Positions 24,236 to 36,220 of a DNA stretch of 64,000 nucleotides are shown here, piece after piece (the first letter of the stretch is position 1; each line of letters starts with the position of its first letter). The position numbers and the translations under genes were made by a program. Source of the stretch: Ephydatia muelleri (lineage: Eukaryota; Porifera; Demospongiae; Spongillida; Spongillidae); contig JABACO010000010.1 of NCBI GenBank assembly GCA_013339895.1, forward strand, positions 2,950,788-3,014,787. The letters are read 5' to 3'. A model generated the notes under the pieces. It saw nothing but the letters and a program-made list of their open reading frames with translations. It was not told where the DNA came from and did no database searches.

Positions 24236-25435
24236 GTGCCCTTCTAACTACATCAGGAAAATCCAGGATGTGATGGGGAACTATACCTGTTTATTTTTTG
24301 ACCAAGTTGTATTTCAGCTGTAATTTGATTAAAGTTTGCCGTTAAATTCTGAATTATTGCTGGCGTGGTTCAGGGTTTAAGCACTAGCCTTCAAGTATGC
24401 AGAACAGAAAATGGATTTGAAACGATTCGAATACATGACGTGTACAGAGTCTGCACGCGTTCATCTGAAGTATGCAGACAGGTGATGACGAATATACTGA
24501 ATCCATATGCAGACCGCGATATCATACGTATAAGCGAAGTGTTCGTTCTGAGACGTATACAGGCGCCGCATTCGTGACGTATGAAAAACTGCCCACGTGT
24601 CGAGTGCAGACGAGTATCGATTAGTATGGGTGCAATATACAAGGCTGCATACGGTACACAGTCGCGCCGTGATCACTGCTTAAACTAGATCTCTGCTTAA
24701 AGGCACTTCCACGGATGCTTAAGCGAGAAGCAGCCTGTGTGAACTGGAAGAGACTCCGGATGATCTACATGCACAGACCTCTTACTTTGAGCTTTCCAAT
24801 ATCTATGGTAGGCCAATCCTGGAATCCTCCTACTCTGATATCAGATACATTAAGATTTTTTTTAACACATCACTATACATGATTAAAAGGACAAGGTTCA
24901 CTTATATGGATTATTCTGACCTTGCTTCGTAATCTTCAGATTCTTTCACTGGAATATAATTTACCATATCAAACCTCTTTATGCGCTTCAAATTGTTGCA
25001 AACTGATGAGCCAATCTGTTGAAGAAATATCTGACTCTGCTCATAACACTTATGGTCACTCAAAAATGTTGAGGTGACTTCAGATATCAAGGTCTGCACT
25101 ACACAATGTGTTCTCTATAATATTTTTACTAAGGATGATTTTTAATATCCTCTCCATGCAAACACGTTTTCTCTTATACATTGTAATCACTTTCCATGCA
25201 GTGCAGAGCATTATATTTATTGATGACAAAAACTCAATCAATCACATTCTCAAGTACACAAATATGAATTAGTGGGAATTTAGGTGGAGAGGGGCTTCAA
25301 ACCCCTTACAATCACCTGAAAACAAAGACAATTGTGCCAATACATTGAAGTGAAGTGGTACATATTTGAAATCTTCAATATGTTCACAATTGGCACTTGT
25401 AATAAGCATTGAACATCTGCACACTAATTGTTAAC

Positions 25436-26341
25436 CTATTTTGCACCCACGATTGCTGTTTGTCTTGGCGCAGGCTCACATGGTGAATTGTGGCTTCCAC
25501 ACTGCCAGGAGCTTGTCTTTAATCTGAGACACACAAAGCAAAACTCCTGCTTACACATAAGACAAGTCATATGTTTGCAAGCTTCCTTGTGCTCAATGAG
25601 GACACCACACTTGGGACACAAACGAATGCCAGGACATTTGACCCCATTGATGGTGGTCTCTTCACATTTTGCAAGTATGTCTAGAGTTTCGTTCACTTTG
25701 CAGCACTGATGACCAGACGTCCATGGTAGAGAGCACAGCGAGCAGAAGTCAAATGGCTTCCCATTTTTCTGAGTGCACTGGGAGCACCTGAAGACATTTT
25801 GTCTTTCGCTTATTCTCTCACAATAGCACATGCACTCTGGGCAGTGCTGAATACTGTTGTCACGATTGAATGCGCAAATGTTTACAGCCATTCCCTTAGA
25901 TAGAAGGTTCAGTTCTTCTTGAGTAGCCCCAAATTTAACAAGGAACTCCATATTGAATATCTGGTTACAGCCTGGCATGAAACACAGTATCTCCAACTTG
26001 TGATAGTTGCACACCTCACTGTGATAGAACTCCACAAGCTGATCAGGATGGATCACATGACCACATGGCATCACCACACACTCAGGTTCATCATAAACAA
26101 CACTCGTGATGACACAGGGCCCCTTGCTCCTTTGAACAGAAGGATCCACTACCCTGTTACTTCCTCCATTCAACCGATGAACAACAGTCACTGTAGCATT
26201 GTCACCCATGCCACAGTAGCTAGATAGTAGCTCTCCATCTTTCAACTGTGTGACATTGAAAATTAGGCGTTGGTGCTCTATTTCTAACCCGGTTTCATGT
26301 TGAGTCCTCTGCTTCAACTCATCAACAGTTACAGTCTGCAT
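25436..26341 (-). CDS. UBL + RBR (RING-IBR-RING2) E3 ubiquitin ligase, parkin-like layout
   Basis: One long exon of ~300 codons, stop at 25436. The N-terminal ~60 residues look like the back part of a ubiquitin-like fold (VTVDELKQRT, HQRLIF, LKDGELLSSY, VVHRLNGG). Next comes an atypical RING1 (VVMPCGHVIHPDQLVEFYHS), an IBR (HCPECMCYCE, CSQC, FDFCSLC) and RING2 (RLCPKCGVLIEHKEACKHMT then CLMCKQEFCFVC). In RBR ligases the Cys in the GC-N/K-HM context takes the ubiquitin thioester; here it is the Cys of EACKHM. RING1 seems to lack the usual first C-x2-C pair. The 5' limit is either the ATG at 26341 or an acceptor (TTTAATGCAG) at 26336. An in-phase upstream exon ending at 26778 (YEHVTYLGLHFVSEM, donor GTAAGT) could supply the first strands of the UBL. 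Likely role: ubiquitin transfer in the cytosol. Confidence 0.85.
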   Translation of the reverse strand: MQTVTVDELKQRTQHETGLEIEHQRLIFNVTQLKDGELLSSYCGMGDNATVTVVHRLNGGSNRVVDPSVQRSKGPCVITSVVYDEPECVVMPCGHVIHPDQLVEFYHSEVCNYHKLEILCFMPGCNQIFNMEFLVKFGATQEELNLLSKGMAVNICAFNRDNSIQHCPECMCYCERISERQNVFRCSQCTQKNGKPFDFCSLCSLPWTSGHQCCKVNETLDILAKCEETTINGVKCPGIRLCPKCGVLIEHKEACKHMTCLMCKQEFCFVCLRLKTSSWQCGSHNSPCEPAPRQTAIVGAK

Positions 26342-26777
26342 TAAAGGAAACAAAGAGATGTGTACTAGACCTCCTCCCCTACCATAATTATTGCATGATT
26401 AATTATCAGTGTTTACTAATTAAACATACTGCTTAAACAAATCACAGATAGGCGAGATAGAATGTTATGATTCATATTCAACAGGTATTTTCTGCATTGA
26501 GTTGCATGTAGGATTAGTAGTCAGAAATGTTAAGAAAAAATAATAACACAGCTTCCAATAGAATAGAATGCATTGTTTGGCAAACAAACCTTAAAATTTG
26601 TTAGAAATGTGGTATACACATTAGAAGGTACATTTAATGGTAGTCTAACTCTCCATGTGTCATTTGTATTGTTTTTAGCCTTGTAATGTATATTACAACT
26701 TACTTGTATTGGTACACTTTTTTTTTTCCATTTCAAAACAATCTACCAGTGTCTTTAAGTTGTTTATTGGTACTTAC

Positions 26778-26840
26778 CATTTCAGATACAAAATGGAGGC
26801 CTAGATACGTAACATGTTCATAGCTATCAAACAGAGCAGT
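26778..26840 (-). CDS. Candidate upstream exon of the RBR ligase
   Basis: On the minus strand an open frame ends SEM at a consensus donor (GAAATG|GTAAGT) at 26778. It joins in phase 0 to TVTVDELK of the main exon, giving a continuous UBL-like beginning. I could not find its start codon; an in-frame stop lies upstream, so a further splice junction would be needed. Confidence 0.35.
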
Positions 26841-27508
26841 TGCACGAGAACCATGCTATACAAATTCGTACCCAGACTACTGCATTAATTACTATTCTCA
26901 CATGAGCGAGTAGTAAAATGTCTCTCACTTGTTCTGCAAAACACAAGACTTCAGTGCGCAGCAAATGAGATGTCAGAACTACTGCATTAAGTGTTGCTTG
27001 TGGTATCCACATGCATGTGGTCGGCCAAGGAAGGTGAGGGGTTCATTCAATTCTGAACCGGTTAAATCTTGAGCGTCTAGCTCGAGTTCAACACGACCAT
27101 GATCACAATGCTGCTGATGTTGAGGTTGTACCAGTGGTTGCAGATGATGAACCGACCAAGCATGCACCTCAGGCACACATTTGGAAGGTCATGGAGCTCA
27201 TGGGCTGTGATGAGGGGCATGTGAGTTAGTGTACGGTGACTTCCACATATTGATATTCATCGCAAAGTACAATGTGCAAGATTGATACCGCTGGTATGAA
27301 TCGGGTTGAAAATGTGTTTCAGAGAACTTTGACACTTGTGTTGCTGCCAAATCGGCGGCTAAAGAGTGATGGCGATTTGAAGACAGCATTTAGCATTCAG
27401 TACATAATGACTACCATGAGTACCATAGAAGTGCCTGAGAGTCAAGTAGCTAGTTGAACTTGCTGCTAGGGGAGCAGAAGCTTCCTTGCAGTAATGGTTG
27501 TGTAGCAC

Positions 27509-27643
27509 CTTTCATGCTTTAACAGAACCCTGATGGTATTGGGAATGGTGTTGAGCAATTCCATTGTCCTTTCAAGCAGCATCTCAATGGAGTTTGCTCA
27601 ACATCATTCCCAATACCATCAGGGTTATGTTAAAGCATGAAAG
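27509..27643. mobile_element. 135-bp foldback (hairpin) element
   Basis: CTTTCATGCTTTAACAGAAC at the left end and its near-perfect reverse complement at the right end; ~50-bp arms around a ~35-bp loop. The right arm carries one extra T. A MITE or a hairpin transcript locus. Confidence 0.8.
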
Positions 27644-28031
27644 ACACCAATCTCAAGCATATGTTGCATCTCTGTTCACCATCAGCAAAAACTGTTCGGT
27701 ATTCCAAGCCAAAGTTCATAAGCTATATATCACACAAGGGGTGTCTGTTCAAGAATACTACCGGTCTCAATCTCACGTGCCAAATAGTTCTGTCGGCTTT
27801 GCTGTAGTTTTCATTTAAGCGATGAAAATATTGGCCGTCTTGCTTGAGAAGCCAAAAAACTGCTCCTAATAGAGATCCAAGATAGAAGGGGCTATGTTTA
27901 TTTGTTGGTTATGAGGTCACTGGCCCTGAAGCATGACGTCGCAACTATTTACAGGGGCTATCTTGTAATGCCGAGGGCCTGGAAAGCCACCCATTGGACA
28001 GACACTGTTCTACACCATTGTCAAGCACATA

Positions 28032-28490
28032 ATGAGTGGTGGAAAGCAGCAGGAGGCACGTGCAGGGGTGGATTACATTAAAGTAAACTTCCACACAGAC
28101 AACTCTCCCATCATTGATATAATTGCACCACTGTCTAACACTCATCACACTCTATGTAATGAACTCTGTCACCTCCGCTCTGACATCCTGAGCTATGGTT
28201 ATGCCGTGCATGTAAGGAAGGGAGTGAAGGCATCATCAGAAGAAATTGCTGAGCATCTCCACCAGCCTCAGGACCATGAAGCTGTGCAGCTCACACAGCA
28301 TAGCAAACTGGAGGAGTTGGTCTCACAACCACCTGATCAGTTTGACGGACCAGCCTTGCAGGAGGAATTTGTTGATCGGGTACAAAACCAGCTCTGCTGC
28401 TGTGCACAGGCAAAGAGAACTGTGGTGGAACAGAGAGAGAATGAGTGTGCTACCACACACTCCAGTTTTCTCACTAGACCTCATGTCTAA
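28032..28490 (+). CDS. Unrecognised 152-codon ORF
   Basis: Open from ATG at 28032 to TAA at 28488-28490, encoding a hydrophilic, Cys/His-containing product (start MSGGKQQEARAGVDYIKVNF; later EELVSQPPDQFDGPALQEEF and QNQLCCCAQAKRTVVEQREN). Amino-acid use looks like real protein, with no low-complexity bias. I recognise no domain. The open frames upstream (27.0-27.9 kb) are broken by stops, so this may be an internal exon or the remains of a transposon gene. Confidence 0.4.
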   Translation: MSGGKQQEARAGVDYIKVNFHTDNSPIIDIIAPLSNTHHTLCNELCHLRSDILSYGYAVHVRKGVKASSEEIAEHLHQPQDHEAVQLTQHSKLEELVSQPPDQFDGPALQEEFVDRVQNQLCCCAQAKRTVVEQRENECATTHSSFLTRPHV

Positions 28491-28860
28491 CCATAGACCA
28501 AACAAATACCCCAAGCCTGACGGTCACTTGGAGTGCAGTGCCTACAACCTTCCTGTTCGACAATAAGCCGAGGTGTGTAGCTCTGGCCAAGCTGGAATAA
28601 GACCCCACCAGGCTGGCTGAGAGATTGCCAATGTATTACTCACAATACAACAATGTGAGTGCCGCTCCTATTGTTACATGGCTCATGTCATGCTTGCAGA
28701 CCAGCAGGCACACCAGATGAAGCTGACCATAGCACCTGGACTCGAAACAGCTTACATGGTGTTTGAGTTCAAGCAGAAGTTCCTTGCGAAGGGGTTGTGA
28801 AAGTGGAGACTAAGAAGGTGTTGCAATTGGGGAGCTGGGAGTGTATATAATAGTTATATT

Positions 28861-29300
28861 AGATACTGGAACCGAGGGATCTACGTGATTTAGAATACCC
28901 GAGGGCCCTGGACTGTAGCGTCCCGAGCGTAGCTAGGGCGCTACTAAGGGCCCAAGGGTATTCGAGATCACGGTAGATCACGAAGGTGACAGTATCTAAC
29001 TGATTTAGACTATAGCAACGTGCAAGTTTACGTTTATAGTAACCAAAGCCGTTACAATTATCCATTGCGCAAGCGCAGTTTTTGTGTAGCAACGGGATCT
29101 TATTGGCGGGTATTCTAAGTGGAAGAGGGCGGGTATTTTAAGTGCCAGAGGGCGGGTATTCTACCATAGAATACCCGCCCGCTGGCATTTAGAGGACGCG
29201 ATTAGGCTAACGAGGTCTCTACGCGAAATAAGGTACCTGTTATCGACCAATCAGATTGCGAGATTCCATTGTGTTATAGTCTAAGTAATGCCAGATACTG
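28861..29300. mobile_element. Composite foldback element with GGCGGGTATTCT subrepeats
   Basis: Two nested inverted structures. The first, 28861-28998, pairs GATACTGG...ATCTACGTGAT with ATCACGGTAGATC...CAGTATC and contains ATACCCGAGGGCCC with its complement. The second, about 29000-29290, pairs TTAGACTATAG with TATAGTCTAA. Inside it are three GCGGGTATTCTA-like direct repeats and one inverted copy (TAGAATACCCGCC). AGATACTGG occurs at both outer edges. Confidence 0.6.
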
Positions 29301-29341
29301 GGGGAACTGCTATGGGCATTTAGACAGCAATTCAGCTCTAT

Positions 29342-29806
29342 ATGGAGATTGACTTCACATATGAGAAAGAACAATTGCTGCAGTTTGTGAAGAGTAAGGA
29401 AAATGACCATAAGCAAGAAGAGGGTGATATTGAGGGTATAGTGGAGCAGGATGAGGATGAGCAAGAGGAGGATGAGCAGCAGGAGGATGAGCAGCAGGAG
29501 GGTGAGGCAGAGGGTGAGCAAGAGGAACAGGTTGAGCCGGAGGGAGGTGCACCTGTAGTCTTCACTTCTTTGACTGCATTGTTCAAGGTGAGCAGAAGGC
29601 TGATGCCAATATTGTACCACTTCAAGACACCAAATTTGCTGGATAAGCACATTTGCTGTGGGGTGACAATATCTCGGGATGTCTTCAGCATTGCAATGAG
29701 CATGCCCATGGACTGCTGGCCAGGATGGATTTCTCAGTCAATGGTGCTACTTACCGAGCATCAAACTTGTTTGGCGATCAGATGTCATATGCAACCTTTG
29801 AGCTAA
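29342..29806 (+). CDS. Unrecognised ORF with a long Glu/Gln/Asp-rich tract
   Basis: ATG at 29342 opens MEIDFTYEKEQLLQFVKSKE followed by about 50 residues of EDEQEEDEQQ-type acidic repeat, then VVFTSLTALFKVSRRLMPIL. The acidic part comes from a GAGGATGAGCAGCAG repeat. A second frame at 29653-29847 and a third at 29884-30087 (IARLDELQLQKTIRLIDLPL) look protein-like as well, so a spliced or frameshifted gene across 29.3-30.1 kb is possible. No function is assigned. Confidence 0.35.
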   Translation: MEIDFTYEKEQLLQFVKSKENDHKQEEGDIEGIVEQDEDEQEEDEQQEDEQQEGEAEGEQEEQVEPEGGAPVVFTSLTALFKVSRRLMPILYHFKTPNLLDKHICCGVTISRDVFSIAMSMPMDCWPGWISQSMVLLTEHQTCLAIRCHMQPLS

Positions 29807-30289
29807 ATTATTATGAGCAGCTCAAAGGTGAACAGCGTCATACGTGAGTGTTGGAAGGCCGGTGAAAGTAAAGATCAAGAAAGGTGGCTAATGGCATAAT
29901 TGCCAGGCTAGATGAGCTGCAGTTGCAGAAAACAATTAGACTGATTGATCTACCACTTGCAGGAAAGATCAGAGGTGTGTACCAAAGCATTGTCAAGAAG
30001 TGTGTGGCTCCAAAAGCTGCTAGTTGTAAGCATGAAAATCCTCAAGGTGTTGGAAAGAGTTATGGAAGGCATAAGAAGGCAAGGTAAGCTTGAGCATCTG
30101 GATGTGGAAAAAGATCTCTCCAATTAGAAGAAAGAAGAACTGGAGTATACCTCAGCCACAACCACATCAAAATGACAAGAAATAAGCCACAGCTCCTGAG
30201 ATGTGTAACAAAAATTACATGCAGGCAGCTGCTGTTCGTTAGCAATGATTATTCAGTACATTTATGTTGCATATCAAGAAATACCCAGC

Positions 30290-30600
30290 GGTCATCTTGC
30301 ATTTTATTTCCAATTGAATTTTGAATAACCTTATAAAATAGTATAAATGGGTCTGTATGTGAATTAGAATTTTCACTACATTATGATCAAAAAATAGTAA
30401 AAAATATCAAGACCAAATTTTAATTCCTTTCGTGCATAATTATGCCTAATTATGCAGTTATAAAATACATCACATTTGAATCGCTATAACTTTACAACTA
30501 CATTCCAATCTGAATATATATTTTAGTCCTGCACATGCACAGTTTCAACGTTACAAGGTCTGATACCTTTTAGAGTTCAACCTCCCCACATCTTTAGGTA
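30290..30600. repeat. Diverged relic of the intron foldback family
   Basis: CACATTTGAATCGCTATAAC followed by TTTACAACTACATTCCAATC is clearly related to one arm of the palindromic elements at 45999-46818 and 46835-47385 (CACGTTTGCATCGCTATAAC). GTTTCAACGTTACAAGGTCT also matches the CGACGTTACAAGGC part. Only one arm is recognisable. Confidence 0.5.
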
Positions 30601-30742
30601 GGAGAGTTCAACAGTATTTTCAACACGGTGCGCATAAGGCTACTTGCTGCGCACTCATTCACCCACTCTTTCATGTTCACAGCCATCATGCACAGAAAAG
30701 CTGTATTTCATTAATACCTTATGCTGAGTCATGCACAACACA

Positions 30743-30896
30743 CACAAGGAAATAAATTGTGTTCCCAACCATGGGAAATTGTCATGGGAAAGTGTTCCAT
30801 CAAACATATTCACAAGCCTTGAATACATTTAGTGGAGCACTTACCCACGGTTATCGAACAATTTTCCATGGTTGGGAACACAACATTTTTCTTGTG
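30743..30896. mobile_element. 154-bp MITE
   Basis: Left end CACAAGGAAATAAATTGTGT with CCCAACCATGGGAAATTGT; right end is the imperfect reverse complement (ACAATTTTCCATGGTTGGGA...CTTGTG). Arms of about 40 bp. No clear target duplication beyond ACAA. Confidence 0.7.
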
Positions 30897-31269
30897 ACAA
30901 GGTTGAATTGATAACAGTGGGTAGCACTGTGCAAACTTACCATGAGTGTTGCAGACCTTAAAATTGTGGCTAGATCAGAACTGCATGTGCCATTTAGGTA
31001 CACAGCAGCAAATAGAAAGGAAAAACGCTCACTCCTTTATTGCAGGAATGGCACAATGGTTGCTGCTATTCTTGGAGGTGTACACTACATGTATTTGTAC
31101 ACCAGTTTTGGCCTTGTGCAACAGGTGGAATGCTCCATTTGCGACAATAACAGTGCAACTGGCTGCGTCTCGGCACAACAGTTATCAACAAGAAGCAACT
31201 CAACCGTTTTTCAGCATTTTTGCAGGCTCTCAAGTGTATTCTAAAAAATAAAGTTGAGCTGTTTGTACA

Positions 31270-33590
31270 GGACATCTTGTGAGTGAGCTATCATTATCTA
31301 CCAATAACAGAAATTGTTGGTAGAGTTTACATAACACTACCACTGCTGATATAATCTACAGTACATAGTGACCAGGGGTCTGTTCTCAAACAGCATCATC
31401 CCCGTACTAAGCTAGGTCTCTTTTCCAACAGCCGCTAGCTATCCTCCTCTAATTATGCCACGCACACGCGCAAATCAGTTGTGTGACAACACCCATATCT
31501 CACACACTAAACACTGCATGTAGCACATGGATTTTTAAAACACAACTAGCAAAAAATGCAAAAAATAGATACCCAAACTATTTGTATCGGAGATAAGTTT
31601 AAATACATTTTGCAAAAGTACATATTTGTTTGTACATACATTGTCTTGTACTTTTATTTAAAGAAAGAAGAATTGTTATTTCATCATTAACAACACCTTC
31701 GATGTACATAAATCTGATCGGTTGTTAATTATATGAGAACCCAGTCCTGGATATTCATTTTACTCTGCTGACTTGTAGACTTAAATTAGTTGTGACAAAT
31801 GAATTTACAAATATGCAATATGTATCTAATGTGCAGGATGATAGGAGACCAATGATACAACATGCAAGGCTGTAGGAATGAAGAAAAAAAACCATACAAC
31901 CAATAATCATTATTATGGTACAGAGTCTTGTAAAAGGACTGGTTGGATGATTTATTTGAAGCACCAATGGGTTCAAATTCTTGCAGCCAGGGTCCGAGGG
32001 CCTGCTGAAGGGCCCTATTATGTATGGGGGCAAAGCACTAAATTGTTCGTGAATTTTTCATTGATAATGCTGACTTTGTTGGGTGTAAAGTTTGAATATA
32101 GTATATTGGATGCAATAATTATAAACTATCATAGATTGTACAACACTTAGTATCAGAACCTGCATCAGCAAGGTTCCATATAGTATTGATTGAGGATTGA
32201 TGAATATTACAATGTTAAAATGTTGTGCAAAATTAAATGTTGTTTTTGAATCGAATGATCTCCTCAAAATATGCTGAACACCTCCAAGGCTCCAACCTAT
32301 GCTCAGAGATTGTTTAACAGCTGTCTTGTGTGTGGTAGTTTGCTCATCATGCAAAGGCAATAACAGTTAGAAAACCCACTGCAGACAATAGGCGAGTGTT
32401 TGATGTTACCAGAAGCTAAGCTCAACTCCCCAGAATGGACAGCCTGGCGCATGTGTAACAAAATGAGCAGTCTTGTGAGTTATCGTAAGGGAGCTAGAAA
32501 ACCACTTGCTACTAGAGATCTAATTTAAATGCACATTTACCACCTTTTCTTGCCAAACGGGTACATGGGAAGGCCACTGACATGATGGCTGATTAGGCGC
32601 ATTGTCAACAATAGTAAGATTTTGCATATTATCTCAGTACTCAGTACCAAGGGTTTTATTAGAGTACGGTTCCCATTTCTCTTAATAATGCGCATGCTAC
32701 AGAGCCAGATGTTTTTAAAAAGATGATGTACACTAATTTGATGAGGCAGTGAGAAGAAGACCAGTTTACATTCGCTCTACTTGTCCTATCTCATGCTTAT
32801 ATAGTTCAGTTGGCTATTTGCATACATTGCACACCTTCAGAGATAAACGTTGGCTCAATTAGATAACAAAGCTGCTGCCAGCCAATGATGGATACAGAAT
32901 TTCTATTTCAGTGTGGGCACGGGACCCATGTAGGAGGCGGTGTTCCATCTCTACACGACGGATGAATAACTATCTGTATCAATTATCATTACAATGGGCG
33001 TGGGCCGGGGGTGTTAGTCTAGGGGAAACAACTTTCTCATATATGGCCATAGACGCCATATTTTCACTGTTAATTAAACGATGAGAAAGTGAGACCTGAT
33101 TGACTTAAAAAGCATTGGGAATCAAGGGGCTTAATGGGAAATATAATAAAATAATGCTGTGACCGATGAGTGGTAATCTGTTGACATAAGTGAAAATTCC
33201 TTCACAAATCAAGAATTATAGCTGATGAAATACTGTAATTAGGTCAGAACAAATGCATTTTATGTACTTGTCTACGGAAAGCATCGTTTGCCTCCTGGGT
33301 CCATAACTTCAGTATAAAAGTAGTGTAATTTAATGACAGATGATACTGAACAACAAGACTCCATTGGTGCATGTGAAGTCATGGTCTAGATAGTTATTAT
33401 CACATATACGTTTCTGCTGTACATTATTAATAACCTATTATTCTTGAATATTTTAGAAAAACAGATCACGAATAATTCTCCAAAAAAAATCATATGGAAT
33501 AGGAAGCCCTGAGATAACCTGCATGCTGCATACCAGAAGCGTGTGATAAACAAATCTGCCAAATTTGAAAAAAATCTGAGAAGAACCAAT
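31270..33590. other. No recognisable gene
   Basis: AT-rich sequence; frames are short and without motifs. A 90-codon frame at 31878-32150 has no recognisable domain or splice support. Confidence 0.5.
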
Positions 33591-33595
33591 TGAGT

Positions 33596-33726
33596 ATTCA
33601 GTGCAGAAGATGCAATTAAGGAGCTAGAATGTTTGGCTGATTATATGCCTGACCTCTCTGATGCAAGAGTTCAGGCATTGCAGATGTATTATATTGAGTT
33701 AGCCAATGCTAGTGTTCCCCAAGATA
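33596..33726 (+). CDS. Orphan coding-like exon
   Basis: Between an acceptor (GTATTCAG) and a donor (GATAAA|GTGAGC) one frame encodes AEDAIKELECLADYMPDLSD followed by ARVQALQMYYIELANASVPQ. The composition is helical and acidic, quite unlike the random frames around it. Neighbouring exons were not found. A remnant of a gene or of a mobile element is possible. Confidence 0.35.
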
Positions 33727-35200
33727 AAGTGAGCAAGATGTTTGTGGCTTCCCTTTCCATAACTCCATCCAAGCAGCGACTGTTTTTTGGTAGCAGACCT
33801 TGACAAATGACTCGTACTCGCTGCACCGAAGCCGGTTTGATTGTGAAAAGAACCATTTCCATGAACTCAACAACACTTTGACCTCCGCAACACCGAATGA
33901 ATATTGTCATTACATCACATTTTAAATGTAATTGTATAAATACAAAAATGGCTGCGTGTTTTACTCTGTCACACATGAGTACACTTTTTGTACAGCAGAG
34001 TGTGCAATAACACCAGAGAAGAGAATTTTCTTGGAACAATAACAAAACATCACTGTGAGATCAAATTTTAATTTTTTTTGTTAATAAAATTCATACAAAT
34101 AAACATAAAGCTGGTGAAATTTTTTTTAGGTTTATTTCCAGGGTTTACAAACTGACTCTGCCAAATGCTTTATATTAACGAGCTATAGTTATGCAGCAAA
34201 TTTCATCTCAGCCCATCCATTAGGCAGGAAGAAAGCCTTCCAATACGTGTTTATTGGAGAGGGATTACTGAAAATGAATGTATTTTAACGATTACAGTCA
34301 GTTAACTATTGTAATTTTTATGAGTTATTGAAAACAATAACAAAATATCACTGTGAAATCAGATGTTCAATTTATCTTAATTTTTACAAATAAAATTTTA
34401 GGGCCAACTATCAGATTATCACTGTACATAACGTTAAGCGCACAGACTAATATTTCGGTCTGGGGAAGCGGCAATAGGAATAGACAATATAGGATATGCT
34501 TGTGTTCAATACTCGCATAGAGGTAGGCGGTCAAATGTGTACGGAACCAGTTTTCTAAAACTTGAGTTCCACAAAATAGGGCAAAAAAACGTTCCCATGG
34601 TAAAAGTTCGGTGGACCTCCTACAATAAATGTAGTAGCAAGTCTGGGAACGAGATTACTTCTTGCTTCGGTGCTGAGAAGGAGGGGAGGGAGAAAAGGGT
34701 ATTGAAGGTATCTGTCGTGTATATGCCAACGGGCAAGCGGAGGCAACGATTTGAATCCCAACCGCCCATCCCTACATAGAACCCAACGCATGGGTCATTT
34801 GTATATATTTAGTCTATGTGAGGAGGTTGCTAGAGCCTTATTGATACACATATCGTATACATGAACACCCACCTCTGGATTGACGATGGAGATTATTCGT
34901 TTCTTACAATCATGAATTAGAATGATCGACCACCTTTTGCACTCCATGATATTCCCAACGCATCAGAATCCCAGTGGACTATTGTAATGGACGCCACGCA
35001 CGCTCCCAACGATCAACAGCCACAGGAGAAACGACACTTTTAATTTCGTTTACGAGATCACTAACGCATACACAGGTAGCTTAGGCCAACACCGGAACAC
35101 AAAAGGTACAGTAGTCACACAAAGCGCCTCCCCAGCGCAGAGGTCACTGTACCTTACCCCCCGCTGGGCGTCGTCGGCCCGCGCACAATACAGTAGCGGC

Positions 35201-35262
35201 TCGCACATCAGCACATCAGCACATCAGCACATCAGCACATCAGCACATCAGCACATCAGCAA
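35201..35262 (+). repeat. 8-bp tandem repeat (CACATCAG)n
   Basis: Seven head-to-tail CACATCAG units. Too short, and wrong in motif, to be telomeric. Confidence 0.95.
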
Positions 35263-35404
35263 ACATAACTAAATTCACTTAGAAATTGTAGAAACTGTTA
35301 GTTTTCGTAGCAAAGATTATCGATTTCGCCGCTTGCCATCTAATGACTTCACTGTTTATACGAGCCTAAGCAATTTGAAATGATATTTAACGTCTGGACT
35401 CTAT

Positions 35405-36220
35405 GAACAGTGTTAGAATTATTAACTCCTATATGGAGACTTCACTTGATTTTATAAATAAAACAATTATTGTACCATTATTTAACTATGCATTACTTTG
35501 AAAATGGTTATTTTTAACCGGAGTTATATGTGTACAAATCCGCTGCCAGAGTTGTGACACACACACAGTAATTGCAGAGGGGGGAGGGTGACCCTGTGAA
35601 CTTCTTCTAGTTTAAGGGTTATGTATATATCATTGCATGAGGGTTTTGAATCTTGTGGAGTTCCTTTATTAATGTAGTCTGAAAAGCGATCCGAAATGAC
35701 CTGAGGCAAGCTGGAGAAGTCAACCTGCCCCGAGACTACTGCAGGTAACACACCAGAAAACATAGTGGACTCAAACAAGATGGCAGATGTGGTTATAGAG
35801 GGCAATGACCAATGGTCAGAGAGAAGAGTTCTGTCAGAAGAAATCAGACCTTCTGCTTCACCCAGACATAAAACTCCTCCAAACACGTGCTGTTGTCTAC
35901 AAGGTATTGGCAAGAAGAGAAAAATGTGACCAGCTTCCTGTGTCCATGAAGGGTGACGGGATCACTCAGGCCCTGGCACACATTTCAGTGGGTACCCAGG
36001 CTCACTTTACAGTGGGTAAACACAAGGCGCCCCAAGACAAAGAAGCATCTGCTGGCTCTATCAAGAAGCTTTGTACCATGCAAGTACACGCGGAGGACAA
36101 AGCAAGTGTGTCAAATGTGTGCCTTCAGGTACTGTGCAGTTGTTAGTTGCTGAGTTCATTAGAAATCAAAACATCAGACACGCAAGAAGCCACTCATGGT
36201 GTGGAATGTGACAGCACTAA
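35405..36220 (+). pseudogene. Truncated copy of the zinc-finger/DDT/WHIM gene (copy 3)
   Basis: Upstream flank matches copy 2 (both carry AATTATTAACT...TATATG, GGTGACCCTGTGAAC). The exon begins TCTGAAAAGCGATCCGAAATG at 35678 as in the full gene and reads CPETTAGNTPENIVDSNKMA. One extra A at the AAGAAGAGAAAAATG site (about 35918-35925) shifts the frame. It keeps a single unit of the repeat that is tripled in the full gene, then fades after ~36220. It lacks the coil, DDT and WHIM parts, so it is a non-functional fragment. Confidence 0.85.

Noticed and set aside
35201-35262. Telomere-like repeat
   Set aside because: The CACATCAG motif is not a known telomere repeat and only seven units exist.
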